NCBI RefSeq assembly: GCF_047511655.1
Contig: NC_133387.1
Coordinates: forward strand, 44,992,853 to 45,056,852
Direction: 5' to 3'
Source of the DNA: Castor canadensis
Taxonomy: Eukaryota; Chordata; Mammalia; Rodentia; Castoridae
DNA length: 64,000 bases
The translations under genes were made by a program, and so were the position numbers. The notes beneath the pieces were generated by a model. It made no database searches. It was not told the DNA's origin and saw only the letters and a program-made list of their open reading frames with translations. Below are positions 1 to 11,200 of this stretch, one piece after another; position 1 is the first letter of the stretch; every line of letters begins with the position of its first letter.

Positions 1-158
1 CAGTCTATATATAAATTACTCCTTTCTTCTGCTTTTCTTGTTATCACTTACCACAACTTCATATACACAGTTCACAGCCATTTCTTCACTTGCCCATAGT
101 TACCTTCTTACAGAATATATGCTCACATGTCCAGTGTGTTCATTCTATTCATTCATAT

Positions 159-208
159 TCTCTCTCTCTTTCTCTCTCTCCTTTTCTTTTTTCTTTTTCT
201 TTTTTTTT
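159..208. repeat. Polypyrimidine (TC/T) tract at a SINE tail
   Basis: A CT-rich simple repeat (TCTCTCTCTTTCTCTC and onward) grades into the T-run, which is the reversed A-tail of the adjacent minus-strand SINE. It is likely a microsatellite expanded from that tail. Confidence 0.7.
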
Positions 209-308
209 GAGACAGGGTCTCACTTTGTTGCCCAGGCCTGAACTTGAGATCCTCCTTCCTCCACCTTCTGAGTGCTGGGATTACAGGTATGCACAACTAC
301 ACCTGGCC
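201..308 (-). repeat. B1/7SL-like SINE monomer, minus strand
   Basis: Read on the minus strand: GGCCAGGTG at the start, a central CCTGTAATCCCAGCACT box, and GAGACCCTGTCTC before the A-tail. It is a 7SL-derived B1/Alu-type monomer of about 105 bp. No right-hand tRNA half is attached. Confidence 0.8.
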
Positions 309-1504
309 CATCTTTTTCTGTTTAGTAAGAGGACATACCTCTACTCCTCACGTTTTAGCAAGGCAATTGATGACCCAGTTAAAGAAGATATTCTTTGGCC
401 ACCCTTTCAGATAGGTGTAGCTATATAAAAAAGTTGCAACTAATGAGACATGAGTAGAACTGGATCATACCCCTTAAAAAGGAAACTTCTTGCCATCCAC
501 CTGCTCTTCTCTCTTCCTGATATCTGGCAAATGTCAAAAAGAAATACAGGTTAGAAATGAAAGCCATGTATTTAAGAAGGACAAAATTATCTTTAGACTA
601 AGTCCCAGAATAATTTTGGGAAACGGAGGCACCTTTTCCTTTAGGTCAACTGTAGACTTCTGGACCATTACACAAGAAAACATTAACTTTATTGTTTTAA
701 AATTCATTTTGGACCTCTTTGTTGTAGTGGACAGGCCTATTCCTAAACTAATGCACAAGGGATTTTTCTGCTTTATTTTCTGCTTATTCACCGGGGTCTA
801 AAACAATGCATAACACAGAATACATGCGGATAAAAATCTTAAAACAGTATCTTTTCCTCCACTTAATGTCATTTTCTTCCCTTCCTTTACACCCAAGCTT
901 TGTGAAAGTATATTCTTTCCATGTTTCCACCAGCTCCTTATTTGGATAGGTGACACTTCTCTCATTCCTCTTGGAAACAAATTCCCTTTGAGCAATTCCT
1001 GTTATATTCCTAGTGGGCAGCAATCTTTTAGTACACATTTTGCATTTCTTCCCATACCTGCTGCATAGTAGATATTCAAGAAGTATTTATTTAGTTTGAA
1101 AGTGCCTTATATGTGTTGGAAGCACTAAACTATATCAGAGGATTCGACTGACCCATCAGGTTTATAGTGGTTGTCTTTACTAAACATGCATTGTATGATG
1201 GATTTTGCAATTGCTGGCTGCAGTTCCATTTTAGTGTTTTCTTTTTTTAAATTTAAACTTTTATGTTCTTAAGGGGGACATTCTGTGGAATCCATGGCTG
1301 GTTATCCCACTCTTTTTACTTGTCTGTACCTGACATCAAGATTTATTCTTAGATAAAAGCTGAATCGGTATTTAGCTGAAATTAAGCCCTGTAAATATAT
1401 GACATGGCTTTAGTAATTTTGTCATAGAGGTTACAGATGATAAAATCTAAAAATTTATATCACTGCATTTTAAGACAGTAGTCTTCCAAATGAAGTTTCC
1501 TTGG
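309..1504. other. No recognised feature
   Basis: AT-rich DNA. Open frames at 490-801 (+) and 534-791 (-) cross-shadow each other and show no known domain, splice context or coding bias I can defend. Confidence 0.5.
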
Positions 1505-1569
1505 AGCTAGGGAAGTAGCTCAGTGGAGAGCACTTACCCTGGTTTGATCTCTAGCACTGGAAAACAAAA
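1505..1569 (+). repeat. ID/tRNA-like SINE fragment
   Basis: It contains GCTCAGTGGAGAGCACTTA, the A-box-like core of ID-type tRNA-derived SINEs, then a B-box-like GGTTTGATCTCTAGCACTG, then an A-rich tail. Confidence 0.7.
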
Positions 1570-1594
1570 GTTTTCTTGCATACTTTCAAATAAT

Positions 1595-1659
1595 TTTTTA
1601 TGGTACTAAGGTTTTAACTCAGGGTTTTGCACTTACTAGGCAGGTGCTCCACTACTTGT
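1595..1659 (-). repeat. ID/tRNA-like SINE fragment, minus strand
   Basis: The + strand shows GGTACTAAGGTTTTAACTCA and then ACTAGGCAGGTGCTCCACTA, the reverse complement of the tRNA-like right half seen in the dimeric SINEs elsewhere in the window. It lies only about 25 bp from the opposite-strand ID fragment at 1505. Confidence 0.65.
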
Positions 1660-2497
1660 AAAATTTTGAAATCAATGTACTTCATATATTTTCAGGGTAA
1701 CATCTAATATTGTTATATTAAATTCACATTTTTGCCACACTTATGATTTCAAATACATTTTAAGTATTTATATTGTAAATAAACTGCTATATTACATTTT
1801 AGATAAATCCAAAGAAATTAAAATACATTAGTAAGAAATTCTATCATTGTTAAAAAGTTTCGTGACTGAACTGTTCTTTACTTGTAGAAAATTTCTTATT
1901 GTTGTTTTTTTTCTCCTTAAACTTGTATTTCCACTCTACTTTCTCCATCTGGATTATTTGCTTCATAAGCAATTACATAGCATCTACCACATTCCAGATA
2001 TTTTACAATGTAGATTTAGCTAATATACTATCTCAGGTTGGGTTTCCTGGGAACTGGATTCCAAGATGGAGATTAGGATGTAGGATATTCCATAGGGAGT
2101 AATCTTGGGATCCTGGCCTATGGACGACAGGAAGGAGAGGCTGGATTAGACAGAAGGAGAAACTGAGCTGTGATGCAATACTGATGATGGCCTCATCAAT
2201 CCAGGGAAAACTCTGGAACTGGACTGGTCTTTAGAGTTGTTCTGAGCTGGGGCCTGGAAGCCAGGTCTTTGTACTACCTCACTGATATAGATGTGTCATT
2301 GGTTGTGAGCTGCCCCACCAAAGAGGAGTGATTTTGAGTGAAGCAGTTTCCTCAGGCAAAGCAGTTCCCACAGAAGGCTGACAGCTAAGGTCTGTTTGCT
2401 GGAGGAACTTCCAGCAGCTGAATGAGTTATTCATTACTGACAAGGGTCTGGAGGTACATCACTAAACTACCACATCTTCATTAAGGCTTTATGAGGA
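1660..2497. other. No gene; possible unclassified old repeat at 2035-2450
   Basis: Positions 2035-2450 are more GC-rich than the surroundings and read like an old LTR or MER element, but I cannot assign a family. The rest is AT-rich and unrecognised. Confidence 0.35.
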
Positions 2498-2655
2498 TGA
2501 TAACTATTATTTTTCACATTTTACAGATGAGAAAACTGAGGCACAGAGCAGTTAAATGAGTTATGCAAGATCACCCGTTTCTTAAAGAGTGGAGCAAGTA
2601 TACAAACCTAGACAATCTGGCTCCAGTATTGTGCTTCTGATCATGAGCCCTTGCA
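2498..2655 (-). repeat. MIR SINE fragment, minus strand
   Basis: It contains ACAGATGAGAAAACTGAGGC, the reversed MIR core, followed by the GAGCA and AAGATCACCC segments of the family. Confidence 0.75.
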
Positions 2656-2717
2656 TTATAAAATGGGATATCCATTCCAGCTAATTCTGTGCAGCCATTA
2701 AAAAAACTTTTAAAGTA

Positions 2718-2911
2718 GGCATTGGAAAACTTTTTTTGCTAAAATTTAGATCGTAAATATTTTCAGCTTGGCAGGCTATTTTACCCGTCATAGCTACGGT
2801 AGTGCAGGAACCATCATGGATATTACCAAGACAAATAGATATAGCTATGTGCTAGCAAAGCTTTATTTATAGGAACAGGTGGCAGGATGGGTTGGTTTGC
2901 CAACTTCTGAA
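2718..2911 (+). repeat. hAT-type MER element fragment
   Basis: It carries the series CGTAAATATTTTCAGCTT, GGCAGGCTATTTTA, AAAGCTTTATTTATA and GTTGGTTTGCCAAC, characteristic of a common nonautonomous hAT (Charlie-type) element. Related copies lie at 10994-11200 (+) and 12120-12330 (-). Subfamily not assigned. Confidence 0.6.
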
Positions 2912-3012
2912 TTAGAAAATTGTTTGAAGACATATGGTTTATTGTTACAGGAATGAGATAATACTGAATGGAATAAGCATTCTGATGATCCTAACCTTAT
3001 CCTAACAGGAAA

Positions 3013-3211
3013 TTTTTTTTTTTTTTTTGGTACTATGGGGTTTGAACTCAGGGCATACTATTTGCTAGGCAAGCATCCTACTACCTGAGTCACATCCCTA
3101 GGCTTTTTTGCATTATTTTTCAGGTAGGGTCTCAGGCTTTTTGCCAGGGGCAGGCCTCAGACCCTCCTACTTCCACCTTTTGGGGAGCTGGGATTGCAAG
3201 CAGTTACAGGT
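3013..3211 (-). repeat. Dimeric B1-ID-like SINE, minus strand
   Basis: A T-run (3013-3028) is followed by the reversed tRNA-like half (GGTTTGAACTCAGGGC, GCTAGGCAAGCATCCTACTA) and then the reversed B1-like half ending GGGAGCTGGGATTGCA. This is the full two-part SINE structure typical of this genome. Confidence 0.8.
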
Positions 3212-4432
3212 GATATTTTAACAGATTTTTCTGTGTGTTAGGTTTAAAATTATTATTGTTGGCTTCATTATACTTTTCTGTTTTCTACAATAAAAATGTA
3301 ATTTTTATATTACAACATAAAAATATTTTTAATGAGAAATAAATGAATGCTGTTTGAAAGATCATAGCTGGATTATCGCTGGAGGGTGCTAAATTCCATG
3401 ATAACTATATCATAATCCTAGAACCACAAAGTTAAGGCAGAAATAAGGCTTAAGCAGCATATTGGGTGGCCTAGTTAACTATTAACTAGGAATAGTTTTA
3501 GGGGGACAACTGTACCATGGGCAATGCTAGCATTTCCTACTTTGCTCATTGCTTTTTCACAGGATTTGTTCCATTTGTGGGTAATTTGGCTTATCTCTTC
3601 TGATGAGCACTGAAGTACTAAAGTAACAGCTATCAAAATTAATATCAGCCTAGCTGGGATCTGCTTGAGCCCTAGAACTACAGGGGGTAAAAATGACTAT
3701 TAAATAGGCACTGTTAACCCGGGTGAAACCACACCAATTTATTGTCTGGTCTCTACCCCTCACTGCACAGGAATTGAGTAAATCATATTTGAAACTTGGA
3801 AACAGATAATGCGACTAAATTCTTCCAGTCTCTCTGCTCTCATACCTGTTGCCTTAATTTAGATCTCTATGTGGCCAGATTGCTCCTCCTGAAGCATGCC
3901 TCAAGTGACCCTTTACTTAGAACTCTTTGCTGGTTATAAAACTCCTATGTCTGGACTTCAGATGCTAGTATGATGTTTATGAGAAAGACAATTTGTATTT
4001 TCAATGAATAATGCTAACTGTAGAATTATCTAAGCCAGATGAGGCCCAAAGCAATTGTATATGCAGTCTTCTTTTGGTAGTAAAACAAAACCAAACAAAA
4101 TACATTCCCAGAGCCAAGACTACAAGGTAGACATAATCAGATTGAAGATAATGAATTTAGAATCAGATTCATTTTGAAGAAAAGATTAGGTCTTAACAAA
4201 ATCAAAGTTTTGGAGATTTTTAAAAAAAGTTATCAGTATGAGCTTGTCCCCATTCTGGTCTAATATACTTTTCTCCCTTGATCCCTTAGCCCATGTGAGC
4301 TTCAGGGCACTAAATTGTTCCTGATTACTTTTTCCACAGCACTTTCCCTATTACATGCTTTTGAACCATTTTTTTTCCAAGAATGCCTTTCTTCAAGATT
4401 TAGAAAGATTAAATTCTATCCATCCTTCAATA
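3212..4432. other. No recognised feature
   Basis: AT-rich sequence without long open frames, splice-flanked coding segments or repeats I can name. Confidence 0.5.
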
Positions 4433-4553
4433 TACATGCCTTCCTGTAATCCTAGCTACTTAAGAGGCAGAGATCAGGAGGATCTCAGTTCAAAGCCAGT
4501 CCACAGTAAATAGTTTGTGTGACCTTATGTCAAAAATATCAATACACACCTGC
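4433..4553 (+). repeat. B1-like SINE left half
   Basis: CCTGTAATCCTAGCTACTTA, GAGGCAGAGATCAGGAGGAT and CAGTTCAAAGCCAGTCC match the left half of the dimeric SINE. The tRNA-like half is missing. Confidence 0.75.
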
Positions 4554-4855
4554 TGTATTTTAATACTACCATGTAGTTCTATTGTGAATTCCTTGAAGGT
4601 ATGATACTTGTTATAATCATCACTGTTTCATTATTTGTTGAATCAAAACAATAAATGCCTTATAATAAATTATACAAACTCATGAGTGCTGCCATTCCAG
4701 CTCTAATTTATTAAAACAATATTGAGAGGAATGTCTGAATGTTAGATATTACTACCGTGCACAATTGTTTTCATTTCTTCATGTCTCTTTCAGGATAGTG
4801 TTTGTGAAATAGGGTATTAAAAGTGGATGTGTTGTTTGTAGTTTTGGCTAAAGTC

Positions 4856-4859
4856 CCAC
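4856..4859. repeat. ERV target-site duplication, left copy (CCAC)
   Basis: CCAC directly precedes the LTR, and the same 4 bp directly follow the other LTR at 7908-7911. Four-bp duplications are usual for gammaretrovirus-like integrases. Confidence 0.6.
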
Positions 4860-5207
4860 TGTTAACGGTGTCAGTACAGTCTTATCAGAAGACTTCCAAA
4901 TTCCTTGTGACCCACCAGGAAGAATCCATGATGGGACTTGTGGGTGTAGAGGGAGTTTATTAAATGTTAGGGAAAGGGAAATACAAAGGAGAGCATGGTG
5001 TGGCACAGGTGAAATCTGTTGGCAGAGCGTGTGCTTTTCTTTATCAGGTGTTTTTAAAACTTACACTAATCTATGGGAAGGGAAGAACCAGGAGATTCCC
5101 ATCCAATAATCAATGAGTGGGGAGGGACATGGGCAGGTCCTGGCCAGGTGTGGGTGGTCTGGAACATCCCTGGGAAACCAAACTTTCCCTACTCCCAGCC
5201 TGCCTCA
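4860..5207 (-). repeat. 3' LTR of minus-strand ERV
   Basis: This is a 348-bp direct repeat of 7546-7907. On the + strand both copies begin TGTTAAC and end TGCCTCA, giving TG...CA ends. On the minus strand each has an AATAAA polyadenylation signal (here the complement of 4956-4961). It differs from the other LTR mainly by a 14-bp deletion near 5175. As the element is on the minus strand, this left copy is the 3' LTR. Confidence 0.8.
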
Positions 5208-7525
5208 AATTCCAGGCAGGAATATTCCAAAAAATTCTTTTTGAGGTTGCTGAAGGGGGGCAGTCCATCTTCAGTATCTGCTTCAAGCAGAAAAGGGGCA
5301 GCAGACCCTACTTACAAGGGAAAATTGTCTCTTGGGGCTCATTTGGTGTCTGAATCATTGCCCAGCACGGTCAAGTCTCCTCATGGAGATCTGGGTTGCT
5401 CATGGAAGTCTCATTGTCTGTAAAGAAGTATACCCCTGTTGCCGCATGATTTGGGTCCTAAAGGCCTTTATTCTGGAAGAGATAAATCTGGATTAGAAGG
5501 CATGACCCAACATTAACAATGATAGCATCAGAAGGGGCCCTGCCAGGTATAACAGGAAGGATAAAAAAATCTAACTTTTCATTTTGAAAAGTGACAGAGA
5601 GTCCTATGGTTACTTTGTCTATTGGTGTTTATACTTGCAGCTATTTTTAAGTCTTAGATGGCCCTCTATTTTGGACTGCCACTATATTGGGCAGTTAAGG
5701 ACTGACTGCTTGGGGTAATATCTACATTAGGGGTCATGTGTAACTCCAATTAGAGAGTAAACATCAATGAGTCAGTTCTGTACAGAAAGAAGACTCAAAG
5801 TGTCCCTAAGCAGAAGTTAGATACCATTGAAAGTTATATTGCCTTTGCTTCAACAGAAAGCCCTGACCAAAGATGTGACTTTGCCTTTTGCTAGAAGCCT
5901 AGAAGGCTTAAATATTAGAGCACATGTGTACGAGTCCCTTTTTAAAATCTCTTGGCTTTGGTTATTTTTAGAGGTCTGGCATAAGTGATTCATAAGTGTA
6001 AATATGAGCTCAAAAACTTAGTGGCCACAAGTACATAGGTAGGAGACAGACTAAGACATACACAGAAAGCACACAGTGACACAAAGCAATCACATTAATT
6101 CAGAGTGTACTCTTAAACAAATTAATTTTTGTTATTATCTTTAGTAGATTAGTCAGCTAGATTCCTAAGTAGTTTATAACAGATCTCTAACACAAATCCT
6201 TAACAGATTAATGTAGTAAAATTATATTAATTTAGAGCATTTTAACCACAACTTAGTTATAATTTTCAAGGATGACAAGATGGTATCACCCATGAGTTTC
6301 CTATCCCTAGGGAGAGGCAAGATGGCACTGAATAGGTGGTAGCTTCATCATGGTTGCAACATTTCCTGTGACCATATGGTCCCTCCAAAGGGGCTTTCAA
6401 ATGAAACACAAAGACATGTTACCTGCAACATACTGGCTCAAAATAGCAATCTGTTATAGCAGTAAAAGACATCTTCCCCTGAGAGACGGGTGTCCGTATG
6501 AGTTAGTTATCCGAATAAAAAGACCAAATAATTAAAGCAAATTAAAGTGGGATTTGAACTCATGGCCTCGCATTTGCTAGGCAGGGATTTTACCACTTGA
6601 GCCACTTCTGTGAGTGCTTGTTAGCTTCCCTAAAGAAAGGAGACTTAGAAATTGTCTTTAGAATTTGACTGAATCTATTTCCACTAATTCCATCAGTGAA
6701 GGGGCATGTGTCTCTGTGACAGAGGGATGCAACACTGGGGTGAGTGCTTCTGTGACCTCTGTAGGCCATGGGGACAAGGAGAGCATGAGTGACAATTGGG
6801 GGAGGTGCCCAGGGTAAACAGACATGGTAGATAGGTGGGCAAGGGACTAGGTCAGAGGAGGAAGAGGGAGAAGGCTGCAGATGGGTCGGGATGCTCTCAG
6901 GGGCTATGGAGCTGGGTCTTGGGGCGTGCAGCTATCTCCTGATGCCACTGCTGCAGGACTGGGGAGCTACATGAGGCATGGCTGGGCGGCTAGAGAGTGC
7001 ACATGGTTGCAGTGGACTCCTGGGCTGTCGCCCAGTCTCGCCCCCAGTGCCCCGAGCCTCCCTGGCCTTCCTATTGGCAGTGGAGGCAGAGCAGCTGCAC
7101 TTTTGTGCCATTCCCTCTTCCAGTCTGCTCAGGCACTATGACCCTTCCAGCCAGAGGCTGCCAGCCTGGGCAGACCCTGTCTGCATGCATGATGCAGGAT
7201 GGGGAAGGAATGAGGGAGAGGGAGGAAGAAGGGAAAGTGTGTTGCAGTTTTAAGGCAGCCTTGCCTGCCAGTTCTCCGCAAGCCCAACCCTTGGGGAAAG
7301 CATGTTAGGCAGCTGGACAATACCATCTGCCTCCACAACACGACCTGCAGTGAGGCCTGCCTATTGGCAGATAATACTGGGTTGCAACTGGGCATCTCCT
7401 AGCTGCTTTCCCTGAGGGCAGAGCTCAGCCCGTTCTCTCGGCTATGGAAAAAAAAAAAAAAGAATAGAATAGAATAAAGAATAAGAGTGACCCTCTAAAG
7501 TGCAAGGTCTAGGGGCTTACCATTT
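5208..7525 (-). other. ERV interior without recognisable retroviral genes
   Basis: Read on both strands, the longest frames are about 116 codons (5073-5423 +, mostly LTR) and show no retroviral motifs. Positions 6850-7440 are GC-rich. A poly(A) run and GAATA repeats lie at 7446-7480. The GC-rich frames at 6881-7308 overlap each other in several phases, which argues against coding. Confidence 0.55.
6544..6612 (-). repeat. ID/tRNA-like SINE fragment inside the ERV
   Basis: GGGATTTGAACTCATGGCCT and GCTAGGCAGGGATTTTACCA with CTTGAGCCAC form the reversed tRNA-like right half. Confidence 0.75.
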
Positions 7526-7543
7526 CTCCTGGCTGGCTCTCCA
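7526..7543 (-). other. Retroviral primer-binding site matching tRNA-Arg
   Basis: The minus strand reads TGGAGAGCCAGCCAGGAG, two nt inside the LTR end, exactly where a PBS belongs. From knowledge of the tRNA-Arg(ACG) 3' end, which finishes CTGGCTGGCTCG plus CCA, this matches 17 of 18 positions, with one C-to-A change. Arg-primed ERVs are a known class. Confidence 0.75.
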
Positions 7544-7545
7544 AA

Positions 7546-7907
7546 TGTTAACAGTGCTGGTATAGTCTGATTAGAAGACTTCCAAATTCTTTGTGACCCA
7601 CCGGGAAGAATCCATGGTGAGACATGTGGGTGTAGCTGGGGTTTATTAAATGTTAGGGAAAGGGAAATACAAAGGGAAGCATGGTGTGGCACAGGTGAAG
7701 TCTGCTGGCAGAGCATGTGCTTTTCTTTATCAGGTGTTTTTAAAATTTATGCTAATCTATGGGAAGGGAAGAACCAGGAGATTCCCATCCAATAATCAAT
7801 GAGTGGGGAAGGACATCGGTGGTTCCTGGCCAGATGCAGGTGGTCTGGAACATCCCTGGGCAACCTGCATATGAGTCCCAAACTTTCCCTTCTCCTAGCC
7901 TGCCTCA
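7546..7907 (-). repeat. 5' LTR of minus-strand ERV
   Basis: This 362-bp partner of 4860-5207 has AATAAA on the minus strand (complement of 7642-7647) and the PBS immediately inside it. It retains the 14 bp missing from the other LTR. Confidence 0.8.
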
Positions 7908-7911
7908 CCAC
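7908..7911. repeat. ERV target-site duplication, right copy (CCAC)
   Basis: It matches 4856-4859 and abuts the LTR terminus TGCCTCA. Confidence 0.6.
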
Positions 7912-8371
7912 TAGATCAGAACAGAATAGTAAGTAGTGAATATTCTCACCTTCCAAAGGGAAATGCTGCCACCTATGCAGAATGGATGCCATTTTGCAAC
8001 TCCAAGATCCAAACCCTCTTGAACAATATGAAGTATTTGGAGCTGAAGAGTCTGGGGGAGATTTATTGGGAGAAATTATTTTCCTGTGGTCTCACTCTAA
8101 TCCCCGAGGTCTAGGGTATACTGTTCTGCTTGGAGAGCTTGATCTGTGCATCTTGGAACAGGGAGGTAGGAAGGGAAGAGGGCGGGCTGCTCTTGGAGCC
8201 ATGCTTACAAACTCTTAAGAGGAAGGTAACCAGGGTTGGCTGGTTCAGAAGCTCAAAAGATGAGAGGTGGGTATGTTAGAAACAATCTTCACTACAAGAG
8301 TTTGTCAGCACTGAGGGTGCATAAGCATACCCTGTAGACCAGATGGGGCCATGAGAATGTGAGTCAACCTG

Positions 8372-8478
8372 GTCTATGTCTGTACCACACTGAACCTACC
8401 AATCTCCTCTGATCTTGGAAATAATCAGCCTAGAGGAGTCAATAAGACTTTCTGGTAGGAGTGAGATGTTTCTAGGAG
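8372..8478 (+). pseudogene. 5S rRNA-like pseudogene
   Basis: GTCTATGTCTGTACCACACT, GAACCTACCAATCTCCTCTG and ATCTTGGAAATAATCAG follow the order of 5S rRNA (GTCTACGGCCATACCACCCT..., CTCGTCTGATCTCGGAAGCTAAGCAG), including the region of the internal promoter. The later part aligns weakly (CTGGTAGGAGTGAGATG against the 5S GGATGGGAGACCGCC region). It is a diverged retrocopy or 5S-derived SINE relic, not a functional 5S gene. Confidence 0.55.
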
Positions 8479-10560
8479 AGAGATGTTAGAGGTGTTCTAT
8501 TGGGAACAAGATAATATGAGGTATGGAGATTGAATTTGACACCCTCCAAGCAATAGACATTGTATTAAGGCTGGCATTAAGAGAACTTCAGATAAGAGAC
8601 TCCCAGGGAAGAAGTCTCCAAAATTGCACAAGAATTCTATAGTGAGAAAAAAAATCAACTGAATAGTTTCTGTAATTAGAGCAAGACAATAAGCAGTAAA
8701 TAGATCTTTCCTTCCCTCCTACCTGGAATGGCCCGGAACTGCTACTTACAAGTTTGGGGGAAGCAGAGAGGCAAAAAATGGGGAACTGAAGAAGTTACCC
8801 ATGACACTTTTCCTACTGCAGGCTTCCAGCCTGGAGCAAGCTTGAGCTGAGGAAGGGAGAAACTTCAAGATCAGTTTTGGCTATTACATGGGGTAAACAT
8901 TTTAATTATGGGAATGAGATAGTTTTTATGACAAAATGTGAAAGAAACGACTTTTCTGTCTATGGCTGACCCAAAGATTCACGACATCTGCTTGTGATTT
9001 TTATCTAAGTGAAAAGAAAGACCCCTTTGCCCAAAAATAGAAAGAGTAGTGGAGGAAAATAAAGTGCTATGATGCTTCCTATGGAATCCCAGTCTTTCAA
9101 TGAAATAGTATGCTTCAACTGTTATCAGGAGGAACAATTTTATGCAACTAAAACCTTAAATTTTTAGTAACTGTAATACAAACTACAAAATATACAAAAT
9201 ATAATAGTAAATCTATAAAAATAATTGTTTCCTGCACAAAAATGTTAATTGTATAAGAAGCACCACATCACAAAGGGCAGAGACCTGGTTCTGCAGGTTA
9301 AGATTCAATGCCTCCCTGGAGGGCCATTTGCATTGTAGTTATTCTGACTATTGTCAGATAGCCAAAGTTTGGAGAAAGAGGCACTTTTCTAAAATGGGAT
9401 AGTACAGGGAATGATGCCACTTATCAGGAGGCACATTCACACATGGTGTATAAACTGAGTAAATGCTCAGACTGCTAAGAATATTATTTCATGATAAATG
9501 TTTATGTAGTAAATTGAAAATAATCTCTCCAGAAAGCAGCTTTGTTTTTTAAAAAGCATCTCTGTAATAGTTCATTTAATGGTTTAAATTTCAAATTACA
9601 TTTGTTTTTTAACAGCTCAACCAAGGAACTGTATATGTATATATTCACTTCTTTGTAAGTATGCCAAAAATAAATGTATTGAAGAGCTCCAAGAGACTGA
9701 ATTTAACTGCAAGAGACTGTTTCAAAGATAGTCAATAATCTTCTGTGAACAAGTTCAGGGTTTTTTTTTATTATTATTTGGAACAAGGTAAGTACATATT
9801 TAGAAAATAAAGGTGGGGGGGTTGGTGCATGAGTTTCAGTCTATAAATATTTATACTCTCACTTCTTTGTCCCCAAATACACATAAATTCCATAGGTCTG
9901 ATTGAAGATCTAAGGCATTCTCTTTATGTAGAAAAAATTCCTTATATTGATGCCTATAAATGTTAAAATTATACTTACTAAATGCATGTCTTATAGCCTG
10001 AGAGTTCTTCTTTCTTTCGACTTTGTTTCAACGTTTGGGAAGTAAGACTTCCACTTAACAGCCTATAAAGTCTGCCGATGTACCAGCAGCTGCCTTGACA
10101 TTGGATATAAGTAAAACCTACCCTGACTACTAAATAGAATCAGAGAGGATTACTCATTCTAATAAAAGCATTGACTCCAAAAGTTTTTGTGGTTGAAAGT
10201 AACGTTAGCATTCTACCAGCTCTTTAATTTTTAGTTGTTAAAATTGCTTCTTTTAACCTAAAGTTTTCCTTCTTTTGTATTTATTTTACAAGGTATAGGT
10301 TGGCAAGTGGAGAGTACATAAAGAATGAGAAAATATCTAGTTACATTGATAACCTTTATGACAAGAGACCAAAATTCCCCCCAAGGAACAAGAGTATTGC
10401 AGGGCAGATCACCCCTAAAATGAGAACCTATGACATGAAGCTATACTTGGGAACAGGAGGAATTATCTCATGGGGACCAGATTGCTCCCCTCAAGTGATG
10501 TCAGTGATAAGAACTTCTCTGGAACCCCTTGCAGTACCAGAACTGAGATAATGATCAACC
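8479..10560. other. No recognised gene
   Basis: AT-rich sequence with few structured repeats. The frame 10300-10551 (+) has no family resemblance I recognise and no splice or promoter support; I treat it as chance. Confidence 0.45.
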
Positions 10561-10800
10561 AAGCTACACCTTGACTGGGACTGCTTAATTTGTCATAACA
10601 GTCAGTGTGCCTCTTCTCATGTGCCTATCTGGGTGTGTACTGTTCTTTCCTATAGGCCCATGCCTTGCTCATGAGGCATGGCTGTTCTTTTTGCTTTACT
10701 TGCTGAACAATTCTCCATTTGCCTCTTACCTTGCATCTCTGCCTGAAAATTCTTGCCTCTGCATTCAGAGACAAGAACCTAAAGGACCAAGTTGAGAAAC
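10561..10800. repeat. Possible old LTR fragment
   Basis: A C/T-rich stretch ending in a segment like TTCAGAGACAAGAACCTAAA resembles the U5 end of old mammalian LTRs. There is no partner LTR and no clear boundary. Confidence 0.25.
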
Positions 10801-10993
10801 TCCTTCTCACAAAATTTCCTTGAGACCCTCACCTCCATCCATGGCAATAGAAATAGGGAGTGCCTGACTAGAGCAAGATCCATTTTGCCTGGCAGGGATG
10901 GTCAGGTTTAGAAAAGGGTAGACTGAATACTATTTATAGATTATAAATGGTTTTGAATGTCAATATAAATAGGTTAATATTATCTTATAGATT

Positions 10994-11200
10994 AGAAGTT
11001 GACAATCTTTTTCTGTAAAGGGACAAATAGTAAATATTTTACACTAATAGGGGCTATTTGGCCTTTGTTGCAACTACTCAACTCTGCTAGAAGGAAGCCA
11101 CCAATAGTGAGTAGGCATAGTCCAGTTCAATTAGCCATTATTTACACAACAGCAAGTAGGCAGATTTGTCCCGTAAGAGGGAAGTTTGCTGGCATTTGTT
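10994..11200 (+). repeat. hAT-type MER element fragment
   Basis: CTGTAAAGGGACAAATAGTA, AATATTTTACAC, GCAACTACTCAACTCTGC and GGGAAGTTTGCTGGC follow the consensus order of the same hAT element as at 2718, on the + strand. Confidence 0.7.

Larger units (their letters stand above)
4860..7907 (-). mobile_element. Endogenous retrovirus, Arg-tRNA-primed, minus strand, no intact genes
   Basis: A 3048-bp proviral structure: two direct LTRs (348 and 362 bp), TG...CA ends, a 4-bp CCAC duplication, and a primer-binding site 2 nt inside the 5' LTR. The 2338-bp interior is far shorter than the several kb of a complete provirus and has no open frame resembling gag, pol or env. It is either a heavily deleted copy or a nonautonomous LTR element. 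The part just inside the PBS (about 6850-7440) is unusually GC-rich, as expected of a leader region. A tRNA-like SINE has inserted at 6544-6612. No purine tract is visible next to the 3' LTR, which suggests local deletion or decay there. It is non-functional as a virus. Confidence 0.78.

Noticed and set aside
6881..7395. Several GC-rich open frames of 86-103 codons.
   Set aside because: They overlap in multiple phases and both strands inside the ERV leader, with no domain or homologue I recognise; composition explains them.
10300..10551. An 83-codon frame that looked coding-like.
   Set aside because: No recognisable family, splice sites, Kozak support or companion exons.
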